A program made the position numbers and the translations under genes. The notes below the pieces were generated by a model. That model did not search any database. It was not told the origin of the DNA and saw only the letters and a program-made list of their open reading frames with translations. 64,000 bases of DNA, from the NCBI RefSeq assembly GCF_003641205.1, contig NZ_CP032762.1:558001-622000 (forward strand), in the 5' to 3' direction. The stretch comes from Rhodococcus sp. P1Y. GTDB lineage: Bacteria; Actinomycetota; Actinomycetes; Mycobacteriales; Mycobacteriaceae. Below, piece by piece: positions 17,059 to 24,651 of this stretch; the first letter of the stretch is position 1; each line of letters starts with the position of its first letter.

Positions 17059-17847
17059 TCACGCCGCGACGCTCTCCCGAGCCGACGACGCCGCGCGGTC
17101 GGTCAAGTAGGCGTACACGAGCCCGAGACCGAGCCACAGAGTTGCCTGGGTGGCGAGGGACGACAGTCGGAACTCCCATAGCAGTGTCGCTGGGAAGTCC
17201 TCGCCGACCTCGTTGATTCCGGGGAGCAGGACGTACCCGAGGGCGACGATCACCACGAACGCGAGCACCGGAGCACCGACCCGCACAGCCAGCGACGTCT
17301 GCGCCGCAACCAGTTTTGCGACGTACACGCCGATGGCGACGGCAGCGAGACCGAGGATCACGGTGGCGAGCCACAACCAGGTGCGCTGGCTGATCGTGTC
17401 CGGATCGCCGACTGCAGGCGGGTTGGCGGGGTACTTGAAGAACGGGACGGCCTCGATGGCTACCCACCCGAGAACGGCGCCGGTGAGTGCGAGCAACGAC
17501 CCCGACAACGTGGTGAACCGTCGGGCGTAGTGCAGCACGGTCGCGAAGATGGCCCCGAGCGCAAGACCTGCGAGTCCGGTCGCCAGGAACAGCCCGGCCC
17601 GCTGGCCGTCGCGGCTGACGAGGGCTTCTTCCTCGTCGTGCGAATGCCCACCGGCGGCGGCTTCTTCACCGTGCGAGTGTTCGGCGGCGCCTGCGGCTTC
17701 CTCGATCGCGATGGCCGAGTCGACGTGCGGCTCACCGATCGTGAAGGCGACTGCACCTGCGAGCAGACCTGCGATGAGACCGGCCAGCAGTCCACGAACG
17801 AGCAACTGCAGGAAGGTCCCCTGCAGCGAAGTCTTGATCAGTGGCAT
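17059..17847 (-). CDS. cbtA: Cobalt transporter subunit CbtA
   Basis: This 262-residue predicted cobalt-uptake protein of the CbtAB type has about five membrane segments. A cytosolic or periplasmic His/Glu loop near residues 52-75 (HSHGEEAAAGGHSHDEEE) is a likely metal-binding site. The N-terminal LLVRGLLAGLIAGLLAGAVA is the conserved first helix. ATG 17847 overlaps the end of cbtB by 10 bases. It is transcribed as the second gene after a cobalamin riboswitch, which supports a role in cobalt supply for B12 synthesis. Confidence 0.9.
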   Translation of the reverse strand: MPLIKTSLQGTFLQLLVRGLLAGLIAGLLAGAVAFTIGEPHVDSAIAIEEAAGAAEHSHGEEAAAGGHSHDEEEALVSRDGQRAGLFLATGLAGLALGAIFATVLHYARRFTTLSGSLLALTGAVLGWVAIEAVPFFKYPANPPAVGDPDTISQRTWLWLATVILGLAAVAIGVYVAKLVAAQTSLAVRVGAPVLAFVVIVALGYVLLPGINEVGEDFPATLLWEFRLSSLATQATLWLGLGLVYAYLTDRAASSARESVAA

Positions 17848-18032
17848 GGCAGGCCCAGCAGGTGGCGGCCGTCGTGCATCAGTTCGTGCATGTACATCCC
17901 GCTGCGCGAGATGGCACCCTGGTCGAAGCCGACGAGGTAGAGCACGAGGAATGCGAGCAGAATGACCGCAGCCACGGCGAGGGCGAGGGCCGCCGACTCG
18001 GTGGCGTTGCTGGGGGTTACGACTGTAGCCAT
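17838..18032 (-). CDS. cbtB: Cobalt transporter subunit CbtB
   Basis: This 64-residue single-span membrane protein has a hydrophobic helix at residues about 15-36, followed by the histidine-rich signature MYMHELMHDGRHLLGLPCH, which ends in the conserved PCH. This is the diagnostic CbtB metal site. ATG 18032 lies 44 bp downstream of the riboswitch. It is the first gene of the cbtB-cbtA operon. Confidence 0.93.
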   Translation of the reverse strand: MATVVTPSNATESAALALAVAAVILLAFLVLYLVGFDQGAISRSGMYMHELMHDGRHLLGLPCH

Positions 18033-18075
18033 AGTTCGGTACCGCCTTCTGGGATTGTGCGTCCCGTAAAAACGT

Positions 18076-18160
18076 CAGCGACGAGTGAGTTTTCTGACTC
18101 TCGGGCCCACCGGGCCGATCACAGTGGCGCAACCGCTCCGGATTTGCACCGAATTACCTG
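18076..18160 (-). ncRNA. Cobalamin (AdoCbl) riboswitch controlling cbtBA
   Basis: On the minus strand the conserved core reads GGTGCAAATCCGGAGCGG, then GCGCCACTGTGAT, then GAGAGTCAGAA, the invariant blocks of the B12 aptamer. A closing helix pairs GCGACG (near 18160-18155) with CGTCGC (near 18079-18084). The aptamer ends 44 bp before cbtB. Family behaviour predicts repression when adenosylcobalamin is abundant. The outer part of P1 and the expression platform were judged by eye only. Confidence 0.9.
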
Positions 18161-18231
18161 CACACGTCGCACTTACCAGCGAACTGTGGCACCGATCTCA
18201 TGCAACTGTCAATCGGAACTACAGTGAGCGG

Positions 18232-18798
18232 GTGCCTGTGCCCGTGACACGACTGTCGCTGGTCAGCCATGCCACGACGGCCGCCATGCGCCGCGCTCGG
18301 TTCAATTCGGACGAACCGGTCGACGACCCAGGCCTGCGGCAGCTCGGCCACGTCAGGTTGGAGAACCGGGCGGACACCGTTCTCATCGCTCCCGAACGCC
18401 GAACTCGAATGACGGCGGAGGGCCTCGGTCTCCACGGCCCGATCGCACCCGAGTTGTCCGATATCTCGTACGGCACCTGGGCGGGTTCGTCGATGGAGGA
18501 TCTACCCGAGACCACCCTGGCGAGCTGGCTCACTGACACGTCGACGACGCCGCCCGACGGCGAATCCATCGACGACCTGTTCGGACGCGTCGGCCGCTGG
18601 ATGAGCGGCGTCGCCGCCGATCCGCGCCGAATATGCGCCGTGACGCACCCGTCGGTGATCCGAGCCGTCGTCGTACGGGCACTCGACGCACCGTCGTCGT
18701 CCTTCTGGCGGGTCGACATTCCGCCCCTGACCACGACGACCCTCCACTGCAGGAACGGCAGGTGGACCCTCCGAACGGTCGCCGAAAAAATAATCTGA
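18232..18798 (+). CDS. Histidine-phosphatase-superfamily protein with degenerate RHG motif
   Basis: This 188-residue protein is related to CobC/phosphoglycerate-mutase-type phosphatases. The usual RHG motif reads LVSHATT, so the catalytic His is kept but Arg and Gly are lost. The downstream APERRTRMTAEGL (arginine helix), DISYGTWAG with acid pair, and VTHPSVIRAVV (second His) are present. GTG 18232 is the probable start (GTG 18244 is possible). It is divergent from cbtBA and its B12 riboswitch, so a role in cobalamin salvage or ribazole dephosphorylation is plausible but unproven. The altered motif may reduce activity. Confidence 0.72.
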   Translation: MPVPVTRLSLVSHATTAAMRRARFNSDEPVDDPGLRQLGHVRLENRADTVLIAPERRTRMTAEGLGLHGPIAPELSDISYGTWAGSSMEDLPETTLASWLTDTSTTPPDGESIDDLFGRVGRWMSGVAADPRRICAVTHPSVIRAVVVRALDAPSSSFWRVDIPPLTTTTLHCRNGRWTLRTVAEKII

Positions 18799-18912
18799 AC
18801 TTTCTCCCGAGATCGTGGAACCGATCGGCACTGTTCGCCGTCCAATTCCTACGAGGGTGTGATTCGACTACCGAGTCACCACGACGGATTTCCACACATT
18901 CGAGGGGTGCAC

Positions 18913-19215
18913 ATGCCAGGTACGGTGCGAGTCGATCCGGTTGCTCTCGAAGCGGCAGCGGCAGATCTCGATGCTGCCGCGGCGAGGTTGCACGCCAACC
19001 TCGCCGCGGTGTCCCTGCCGATCCAGGCCGTTCCGACCGGAAGCGAAGAGGTCTCGTTCCTGGCGAACCGGTTCTTCAGACACTCGGCGTCGACCTTCAC
19101 CCCGGCGGCTGCCGATGCGATCAACGAACTGATCGAGACCGCGGCCGCTCTTCGCGCGCAGGCGGCGGCCTACAAGGACGTCGACTTCGAGCACGGTCGG
19201 GCGCTCGGCCACTGA
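18913..19215 (+). CDS. PE-family protein
   Basis: This 100-residue helical protein begins MPGTVRVDPVALEAAAADLD and continues with Ala-rich amphipathic helices, matching the N-terminal PE domain of mycolata (usually about 100 residues, helix-turn-helix hairpin). It lacks the long repetitive tail of mycobacterial PE_PGRS proteins. The C-terminal YKDVDFEHG fits the Y-x-x-x-D/E type VII secretion signal (Y-KDV-D). ATG 18913 follows GAGGGG. It is the first gene of a PE-PPE-EspG cluster and is expected to pair with the PPE protein. Confidence 0.85.
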   Translation: MPGTVRVDPVALEAAAADLDAAAARLHANLAAVSLPIQAVPTGSEEVSFLANRFFRHSASTFTPAAADAINELIETAAALRAQAAAYKDVDFEHGRALGH

Positions 19216-19254
19216 GCCGCCGAACTTCCGCGCCAGCGGATGACGCGACAACCT

Positions 19255-19310
19255 TCATGACACGAGAACCCTTCATGACACCAGAACCCTTCATGACACG
19301 AGAACCCGGG
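19255..19310. repeat. Three tandem 18-bp repeats between PE and PPE genes
   Basis: The unit TTCATGACACGAGAACCC is repeated three times, the middle copy with one substitution (ACCAG for ACGAG). In one frame it encodes MTREPF, MTPEPF, MTREPG, and that frame continues to the PPE start codon. Confidence 0.8.
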
Positions 19311-19346
19311 AGCAGCAACGTGATCTGCAGAGGAGAGACGAGATGA
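19257..19346 (+). CDS. Possible 29-residue leader peptide made of hexapeptide repeats
   Basis: The frame from ATG 19257 reads MTREPFMTPEPFMTREPG and then an 11-residue tail, and stops at a TGA that overlaps the PPE start codon (ATGA, 19343-19346). No ribosome site precedes the first ATG, and two further in-frame ATGs exist, so translation is doubtful. If translated, it would couple ribosomes into the PPE gene. A chance frame across a repeat is the alternative. Confidence 0.25.
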   Translation: MTREPFMTPEPFMTREPGSSNVICRGETR

Positions 19347-20596
19347 CACTCGGAGTCACCGGAGTGGTGTGGCTGCCACGGACCGCGACGGTCAACTCGG
19401 CGTCGCTGCTCGCGGGAGCAGGGCCGACCCCTCTCGCTGCTGCCGCGGGCGCGTGGGAATCGGTTGCGCTCGCATACACCGACGCATCGATCACCGTAGG
19501 TCGGGTGATGGCGGTCCTGGCCGCAGGCTGGGAAGGCGAGGCAGCGAACGCCGCGCAGGCCCGACTCGGCGGCTTCCTCGCCTGGACGCAGGGTGCGGCG
19601 GCGACGGCGACGCAGGTGTCTTTGCTGGCAGCAGGCGAGGCCGCTGCGTACACGACTGCGGCGGTGACCATTCCGAATCCGGCAGCGATCGTCGCAGTCA
19701 AGGCGGCCAAGGCGACAGCGTATTCGACCGGAGGCGCGCTGAACGGCAGCGCCGAAGCACTGGAGGCTGCCGATCGCGCACTCGACATTCAAGCTGCGAT
19801 CGTGATGGAAGCTTACGAGGCGGCAACAACCCCACTCGCGGCGCACATCTCGTTCGATCGTCCGCCGAAAATCGTCAACGACGGCGCCGTGGACAGCCAG
19901 GGACGCCCGATCGATTCCTCTCGATCATATTCCGAGACAAGCATATTCGGCTTCAGTACGACGACGTCACCGGCCCAGGCGGCAATGGCTGCCGTCGGTG
20001 CGGCTCTACAGAATCCGGCGCTGGCAGGTGCGGCAGGCCAGTTTGCGAGCACAGCCGGATCGGTTGCCGGATCGTCGGTGACCACCGTGGCATCGGCCGC
20101 GTCGAACATCGTCAGCACTGTCGCGTCGAGTTCATTGCCCTCGGCTGGCGGCGGCGCGCAGGGGGCGTCGTCGGCACCGATTCGAGGTGAATCGCCGCTC
20201 GGCGCTTCTGCCTCTACGCGGGCCGTATCGAGTTCGAGCTCGGGCGGAGCTGCCGGCGGTGGCGGCGGTCTGCGAGGTGGAATCGGCGGATCGGGGACCG
20301 GATCAGGGGGTCTCGGAGGGCCGGTCGCAGGGTCTTCCGGATCGGCTGGCGGCCTCGGCGGTGAACGCGGCGCTGGGTGGCCGGGAACGGGAACGGCTCT
20401 CGGCGCTCAGGCCGACGGTGCTGCGGCTGCGCGCGGCGGTCACGGCGGCGCCCCGATGGGCGGCAGCCAGGCCGCGGGCAGTGACGACGACGAGCACGAA
20501 ACACCCGGCTACTTGAAGCAATTCGAGCACTTCGCCGATGGACGCACCGTCGCACCGTCGGTTATCGGGGCGGATCCTTCCTGGAACGATCGTTGA
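19343..20596 (+). CDS. PPE-family protein
   Basis: This protein has 417 residues. The N-terminal helical domain (residues 1 to about 180) begins MTLGVTGVVWLPRTATVNSA and is Ala-rich, with AAGWEGEAANAAQARLGGFL, the W-x-G-type bend found in PPE and WXG100 proteins. The second half is low-complexity, Ser/Gly/Ala-rich and ends HETPGYLKQFEHFADG. A canonical Pro-Pro-Glu triplet is absent at the very N-terminus (WLPR instead), so it is a divergent PPE. It is preceded by GAGGAGAGACGAG. The stop overlaps the EspG start (TTGA), supporting one operon. Confidence 0.8.
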   Translation: MTLGVTGVVWLPRTATVNSASLLAGAGPTPLAAAAGAWESVALAYTDASITVGRVMAVLAAGWEGEAANAAQARLGGFLAWTQGAAATATQVSLLAAGEAAAYTTAAVTIPNPAAIVAVKAAKATAYSTGGALNGSAEALEAADRALDIQAAIVMEAYEAATTPLAAHISFDRPPKIVNDGAVDSQGRPIDSSRSYSETSIFGFSTTTSPAQAAMAAVGAALQNPALAGAAGQFASTAGSVAGSSVTTVASAASNIVSTVASSSLPSAGGGAQGASSAPIRGESPLGASASTRAVSSSSSGGAAGGGGGLRGGIGGSGTGSGGLGGPVAGSSGSAGGLGGERGAGWPGTGTALGAQADGAAAARGGHGGAPMGGSQAAGSDDDEHETPGYLKQFEHFADGRTVAPSVIGADPSWNDR

Positions 20597-21411
20597 TCGA
20601 CTTGGGAACCCAGCCGCTCGGCCACACCCTGTCGTCGGCCGAGTTCGATGCCGACAGGATCGATTTTCTCGTCGACGCCTTGAACCTCGTCGAACTCCCC
20701 GTGGTGCTCGACGTGTTCCCACGCCATGATTCGTACGATCAGCGAGGGGCTGCGTTGGCGCGCGGGCGTGCCGGGCTCACCGAGGACGGTGTGATTTCGG
20801 ACGGTCGAATCCATCCCGACGTCGAAATCTGGTTGCGGATCCTCGAGCAGCCGCAGTGGTTCGCCTCCGCACGACTGATACCGAGGCCGTTCACCGTAGA
20901 GGCATCCCTAGCCAGGATCTGTGTGGCAGAGAACAGCTCCGGCACAGTCGTCGCAGTGAAAAAGGGCGATTCGTTGGTCCTCCGCGCGTCGGAGAACGAT
21001 CCGGCTACCGAGCTCCTTGCCGCTCTCGGTGACGGTGACGCCATGGAGTTCGACGGGATATCAGCCCCGACCGACCTCCTGGCAGAGGCGCTCGACGCAT
21101 CGCCGACCGACGTGACGAGCACTGCTGCACGCTTGTCTCGAATCGGCGTCGAGAAGGGCAGGGCGTTCGATGTCGCGACGGCCATGAGCACCTGTTCGGC
21201 TCACGCCGAGATCACGTCGGTCTCGGTCCGTGACGGCAAAAGAACCGCTGGAGCGCACCCTGTCGCGTTCTTCGACACTCGGCGGGGACGGATCGTCGCG
21301 ACGTCAAGCACTGCGGCCGACGGACGCAGATGGACCACCCTGTCGCCCGGAAGCGGATGGCGAGTCACATCGGCACTAGCCGAGTTGACAGCGCGCGCCC
21401 GCGCTAGCTGA
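20593..21411 (+). CDS. ESX secretion-associated chaperone EspG family
   Basis: This 272-residue soluble protein has the alpha/beta layout of EspG (PF14011): FDADRIDFLVDALNLVELPV at the N-terminus, a mid-region RIHPDVEIWLRILEQPQWFA, and a C-terminal GRRWTTLSPGSGWRVTSALAEL. EspG chaperones bind PE-PPE pairs in the cytosol and deliver them to an ESX system. The start is TTG 20593, overlapping the PPE stop. No ESX core gene (EccB, EccC, EccD, MycP) is in the window, so the partner machine lies elsewhere. The last 8 bases overlap the convergent phosphatase gene. Confidence 0.83.
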   Translation: MIDLGTQPLGHTLSSAEFDADRIDFLVDALNLVELPVVLDVFPRHDSYDQRGAALARGRAGLTEDGVISDGRIHPDVEIWLRILEQPQWFASARLIPRPFTVEASLARICVAENSSGTVVAVKKGDSLVLRASENDPATELLAALGDGDAMEFDGISAPTDLLAEALDASPTDVTSTAARLSRIGVEKGRAFDVATAMSTCSAHAEITSVSVRDGKRTAGAHPVAFFDTRRGRIVATSSTAADGRRWTTLSPGSGWRVTSALAELTARARAS

Positions 21412-22069
21412 TCGGATTGTCGGCTGTCCGACTACCTTTGCCCTCGAACGGGGGAACGAACGTGCCCCAACGGACACACGACCAGCCACCGCCTGCGATC
21501 GGGAGCAGCTCGACCGTCTCGGTGTTGTCCAAGTGGTTGTCGGCGGCGAACTCGCCGTCGACGCCCGCAAGTACCGCCGCAACCAGCCTGATGGCGGCGC
21601 CGTGGCTGACCACCACCACATCCGGCGAATCGAGCTCTGTCAGGAACTCGGCACGCAGATCGTCGAGCACCGGGACGTAGCGGTCGAGCACCGAGCGCCC
21701 GCTGTCCCCGCCGAGCACCCGAGCGTCGAGATCACCTGAGTGCCAGCGCCCGTAGATCTCGGTGAACTGCTTGTGAGCAGCTTCGTCGCTGAGTCCTTCG
21801 AGCTCGCCCGCCTGCGCCTCGTGCAGCCCTTCACGCTGGTACGGCGTCACGCCGGTCGCTGCTGCGATGTGCTCGGCGGTCTGGACGGCGCGCAATGCAA
21901 CAGACGACACCAGGATGCTCGGAGCAGCACCCGTAATGGACTCACCGAATCGGCGTGCCTGGTCGTGGCCGCGCTCGGTCAGCGAAGCGCCGGGGAGTGC
22001 GGTGTCGAGAATCTTGTCCACATTGGAAAACGTCTGTCCGTGGCGCACGAGTACGAGCTTTCCCGTCAT
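21404..22069 (-). CDS. Histidine-phosphatase family protein (phosphoglycerate-mutase-like)
   Basis: This 221-residue protein has the intact motif LVLVRHGQTFSN (R9, H10), SSVALRAVQTAEHIA with the second Arg, the acid in GLHEAQAGELEG, and the second His in VVVSHGAAIRLVAA. It is thus a predicted active phosphatase. Comparable actinobacterial proteins act on small phosphoesters, and the substrate is not known. Its ATG overlaps the stop of pheA by 4 bases (ATGA), a typical arrangement in this genus. Confidence 0.88.
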   Translation of the reverse strand: MTGKLVLVRHGQTFSNVDKILDTALPGASLTERGHDQARRFGESITGAAPSILVSSVALRAVQTAEHIAAATGVTPYQREGLHEAQAGELEGLSDEAAHKQFTEIYGRWHSGDLDARVLGGDSGRSVLDRYVPVLDDLRAEFLTELDSPDVVVVSHGAAIRLVAAVLAGVDGEFAADNHLDNTETVELLPIAGGGWSCVRWGTFVPPFEGKGSRTADNPIS

Positions 22070-22995
22070 CGGTCCCCCTCCCCTTCACGAAGCCTGCTCA
22101 GCCAGTCGATCTCCTCCTCCAACGACGGAGGGCGGCGTCCTGTTCCCGCAGCAACAGGCCACGACCCGAGGAATCTGAGCTTCATCTTTCGGTGCAGCGC
22201 GCGCAAAGCCTCGCCCACCGCGGCGTCGTCGATGTGTCCTGCGCAGTCGACGTAGAACCAGTAGGTTCCGAATTCCGCTCTGGTGGGCCGAGATTCGATT
22301 CTCGTCAAATCGATGCCTCGAATACCCAACTCGCTCAATGCCTCGAGTAGCACACCCGGAACGTTGTCCGGCATCAGCACCAGTGCTGTCCGGTCGGCAC
22401 CGGTGCGCGCAGGAGCTGGACGAGGCGCCGACACCAGGACGAATCGTGTTCGGGCATTGTCGTTGTCGGCGACCGCTCCGGCGAGTGTCGGGAGTCCGAG
22501 AAGCTCGCCGGCCAGCGGGGTCGACACCGCCGCATCACCCGAACCGGCGGCGACGTCTTCTGCCGCAGCAGCATTCGACGACGCGAACTGCACCTCGGCG
22601 TCCGGGATGTTCTTCTCCAGCCACACACGCACCTGCGCCGCCGCGATCGGGTACGCCCGCACCGACCGCACGTCGGACAGCGCGATCCCGGGTGCACCGA
22701 GGATCGAGAACGCGATGTCCACCTCGGTCTCGGCAAGTATCTGGAGTCTGCTGCCAGCGCCGAGGGCGTCGAGCGTCGGTGACACCGACCCTTCGACGGA
22801 ACTCTCGATCGGAACCACGGCGGCATCGACACGGCCGTCGCGGACCGCGTCGAGGGACGCCGTGGGACTCGGGAGCGCTACCCGCTCTACCTCACCGTCG
22901 AAGCCGAGGCGCGGAAACAGACCCGCAGACTCGAACTGGCCGAGAGCCATCTCGGTGAACGTTCCCGACGGACCGAAATACCCGATTGTTGGCAC
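22066..22995 (-). CDS. pheA: Prephenate dehydratase
   Basis: This 309-residue enzyme converts prephenate to phenylpyruvate in phenylalanine synthesis. The catalytic domain opens IGYFGPSGTFTEMALGQF, has VVPIESSVEGSV near residue 80, and carries the dehydratase signature DNDNARTRFVLV near 180 (T-R-F). A C-terminal ACT domain with LGIRGIDLTRIESRPTR (the ESRP phenylalanine-binding motif) implies feedback inhibition. Length is normal. It is co-transcribed with the downstream phosphatase through a 4-base overlap. Confidence 0.96.
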   Translation of the reverse strand: MPTIGYFGPSGTFTEMALGQFESAGLFPRLGFDGEVERVALPSPTASLDAVRDGRVDAAVVPIESSVEGSVSPTLDALGAGSRLQILAETEVDIAFSILGAPGIALSDVRSVRAYPIAAAQVRVWLEKNIPDAEVQFASSNAAAAEDVAAGSGDAAVSTPLAGELLGLPTLAGAVADNDNARTRFVLVSAPRPAPARTGADRTALVLMPDNVPGVLLEALSELGIRGIDLTRIESRPTRAEFGTYWFYVDCAGHIDDAAVGEALRALHRKMKLRFLGSWPVAAGTGRRPPSLEEEIDWLSRLREGEGDR

Positions 22996-23060
22996 CAGCC
23001 CAGATTACGTCGTCCTCGCGCGCTGCCCGCCTCGGATCACTCACGCAGCGTCGCTGCAGA

Positions 23061-23762
23061 TCATCCGATCAGCTGCGCTGCGGCGAGGCTGCGGTGAGCG
23101 CCGGCGGCGTCGGCGATCTCGATTCCGAGCAGGACCGTACGGACTGCCTGCGCCGCTTCGGGGCGTAATTTCGCCAGGGCGCCGAGGTTGGGAGCGGCGA
23201 GAGCCGTCGGGATGTCGTCACCTCGCAGGGCTGCGACGGTGGCCGCGAGGATCGCGAGCACATCCTGGCCGTCACGGGCTCGGGCCGAGACTCCGGTGTC
23301 CGCGTGCGCGACGACGGCGAGAACGTCGGCGATGTGGCGCGGGCGTACGTCAGCAGAGATTCCGGGGGTACGGCCCTTGTCGACGATGGATGTGACGACG
23401 TCCATGACGTCCGTTTCCGTCGCATCGGGGAAGATCACCAGCGGCGACGGCAATCTCAGTCGAACTGCGTCGTCGACGGTTGTGGAATCGACGTCGACCT
23501 GGAACCGGACCACCTCGTACGCGGCGCTGCTCGCGCGCAGTTCCTCTGGATCGATGTCGAGTTGAACGATGATTCTGCCCAAGTCGGTGCCCTTCGGAAC
23601 GTCTCTGACGAGCGAGGCCGCGAGGACGGGAGGACCTGCGGTCACTCCGCTGTGCGTGTGCGCAAGGGCGTCGATTCCCGCGCAGCGCTGAAGGAGAAGA
23701 CCGGCTACGAGCGCCTGCGGATCGGGTCGGTCGGGCACGCCCAGAGTCAGGGGGATGGACAC
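23061..23762 (-). CDS. Conserved hypothetical protein next to pheA
   Basis: This 233-residue protein from GTG 23762 is rich in Ala/Val/Asp with an even hydrophobic pattern and no signal or membrane segment. Visible features are ALVAGLLLQRCAGIDALAHTH near the N-terminus, a beta-rich middle (FQVDVDSTTVDDAVRLRLPS) and an Ala-rich helical C-terminus (LRPEAAQAVRTVLLGIEIAD). No family was recognised. The frame stays open to an ATG at 23822, but that would abut the IdeR-like box of the divergent DUF2470 gene. It ends 65 bp before pheA on the same strand. Confidence 0.65.
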   Translation of the reverse strand: MSIPLTLGVPDRPDPQALVAGLLLQRCAGIDALAHTHSGVTAGPPVLAASLVRDVPKGTDLGRIIVQLDIDPEELRASSAAYEVVRFQVDVDSTTVDDAVRLRLPSPLVIFPDATETDVMDVVTSIVDKGRTPGISADVRPRHIADVLAVVAHADTGVSARARDGQDVLAILAATVAALRGDDIPTALAAPNLGALAKLRPEAAQAVRTVLLGIEIADAAGAHRSLAAAQLIG

Positions 23763-23827
23763 CCGACCCACCGTAGCGGGAGGCAATCGGCGGCCAGCAC
23801 TTGCGATACAGGCAAGCGTCAACTAAC

Positions 23828-23846
23828 TTAGGTTTGCCTCACCTAC
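23828..23846 (+). promoter_or_regulatory. IdeR/DtxR-type iron box
   Basis: The 19-mer TTAGGTTTGCCTCACCTAC matches the consensus TTAGGTTAGSCTAACCTAA at 16 of 19 positions, with both half sites TTAGG and CCTA intact. It ends 23 bp before the DUF2470 start codon, so an iron-loaded repressor bound here should block transcription. It is also close to the possible upstream start of the divergent hypothetical gene. Confidence 0.75.
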
Positions 23847-23869
23847 CAGCTATCGCACCGGAGGAGCCC

Positions 23870-24637
23870 ATGATCGGCAGCGCGACGACCGGACCGTCCA
23901 CCGCAGAAAGAGTCCGCAGCGCATGTGCGCGCGCTGAGGGTGCGGCGTTGGCGATCGAAGGCAGTGAACCCGTCATCACGTCACTTCATCACTTGCGTCC
24001 GAACGGCGAAATCGTCGTGGCGGTGCCCAGCGATTCGGCAATGGGCACCATCGCGTGGCAGTCGACCCGTGCAGGGGTTCCGGCTGTTCTCGAACTGACC
24101 GATCACGCGCCGTTGGCGTTGCGCGAGCCGGTTCGTTCGCTGGTGTGGTTGCGCGGCGAGCTGCGGCCCGTGCCGGAGTCGCTCATGCGGCCCATGGCAG
24201 GGGCTGTGGCCGCCGAGCACCCGCACCCCGCGTTGCTCGACGTCGGGCACAGCTCGATTCTCCTGCGGCTCATCCTCGGCTCGGCCGTCGTCGCCGACAG
24301 CACGGGCGCCGAGCCGGTAGCAGTCGCAGACCTACTCGCAGCAGAGCCGGACCCCTTCTGGGAAATGGAAACCAGCTGGCTGCAGCACCTCGACGAGGAT
24401 CATGCCGACCTCGTCAACCAGCTCGCCCGACGCCTCCCGCCGTCGCTGCGTCAAGGTCGCATCCGTCCGCTGGGAATCGATCGATACGGCATTCGTCTTC
24501 GGATCGAGAGCGATTACGGCGACAACGACGTTCGGCTCGGGTTCGCCGAACCCGTCGACGACACAATGGCATTGAGCCGTGCGCTCCGCGTTCTGGCCGG
24601 CTGCCCGTTCCTCAACGGATTGCGGGCCAGGGGCTAG
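23870..24637 (+). CDS. DUF2470-domain protein, probable heme/iron-related
   Basis: This 255-residue protein has an N-terminal flavin-reductase-like/split-barrel half (residues about 10-150; EIVVAVPSDSAMGTIAW) and a C-terminal DUF2470 domain (about 165-250) starting TSWLQHLDEDHADLVNQLAR, with GIDRYGIRLRIESDYGD and VRLGFAEPVDD. DUF2470 accompanies heme-degrading HugZ-type proteins. ATG 23870 has a perfect GGAGGAG ribosome site. The iron box directly upstream suggests repression by IdeR, which supports a function in heme-iron use. Actual heme binding or degradation is inference. Confidence 0.8.
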   Translation: MIGSATTGPSTAERVRSACARAEGAALAIEGSEPVITSLHHLRPNGEIVVAVPSDSAMGTIAWQSTRAGVPAVLELTDHAPLALREPVRSLVWLRGELRPVPESLMRPMAGAVAAEHPHPALLDVGHSSILLRLILGSAVVADSTGAEPVAVADLLAAEPDPFWEMETSWLQHLDEDHADLVNQLARRLPPSLRQGRIRPLGIDRYGIRLRIESDYGDNDVRLGFAEPVDDTMALSRALRVLAGCPFLNGLRARG

Positions 24638-24651
24638 CCCATACTTGTTCG

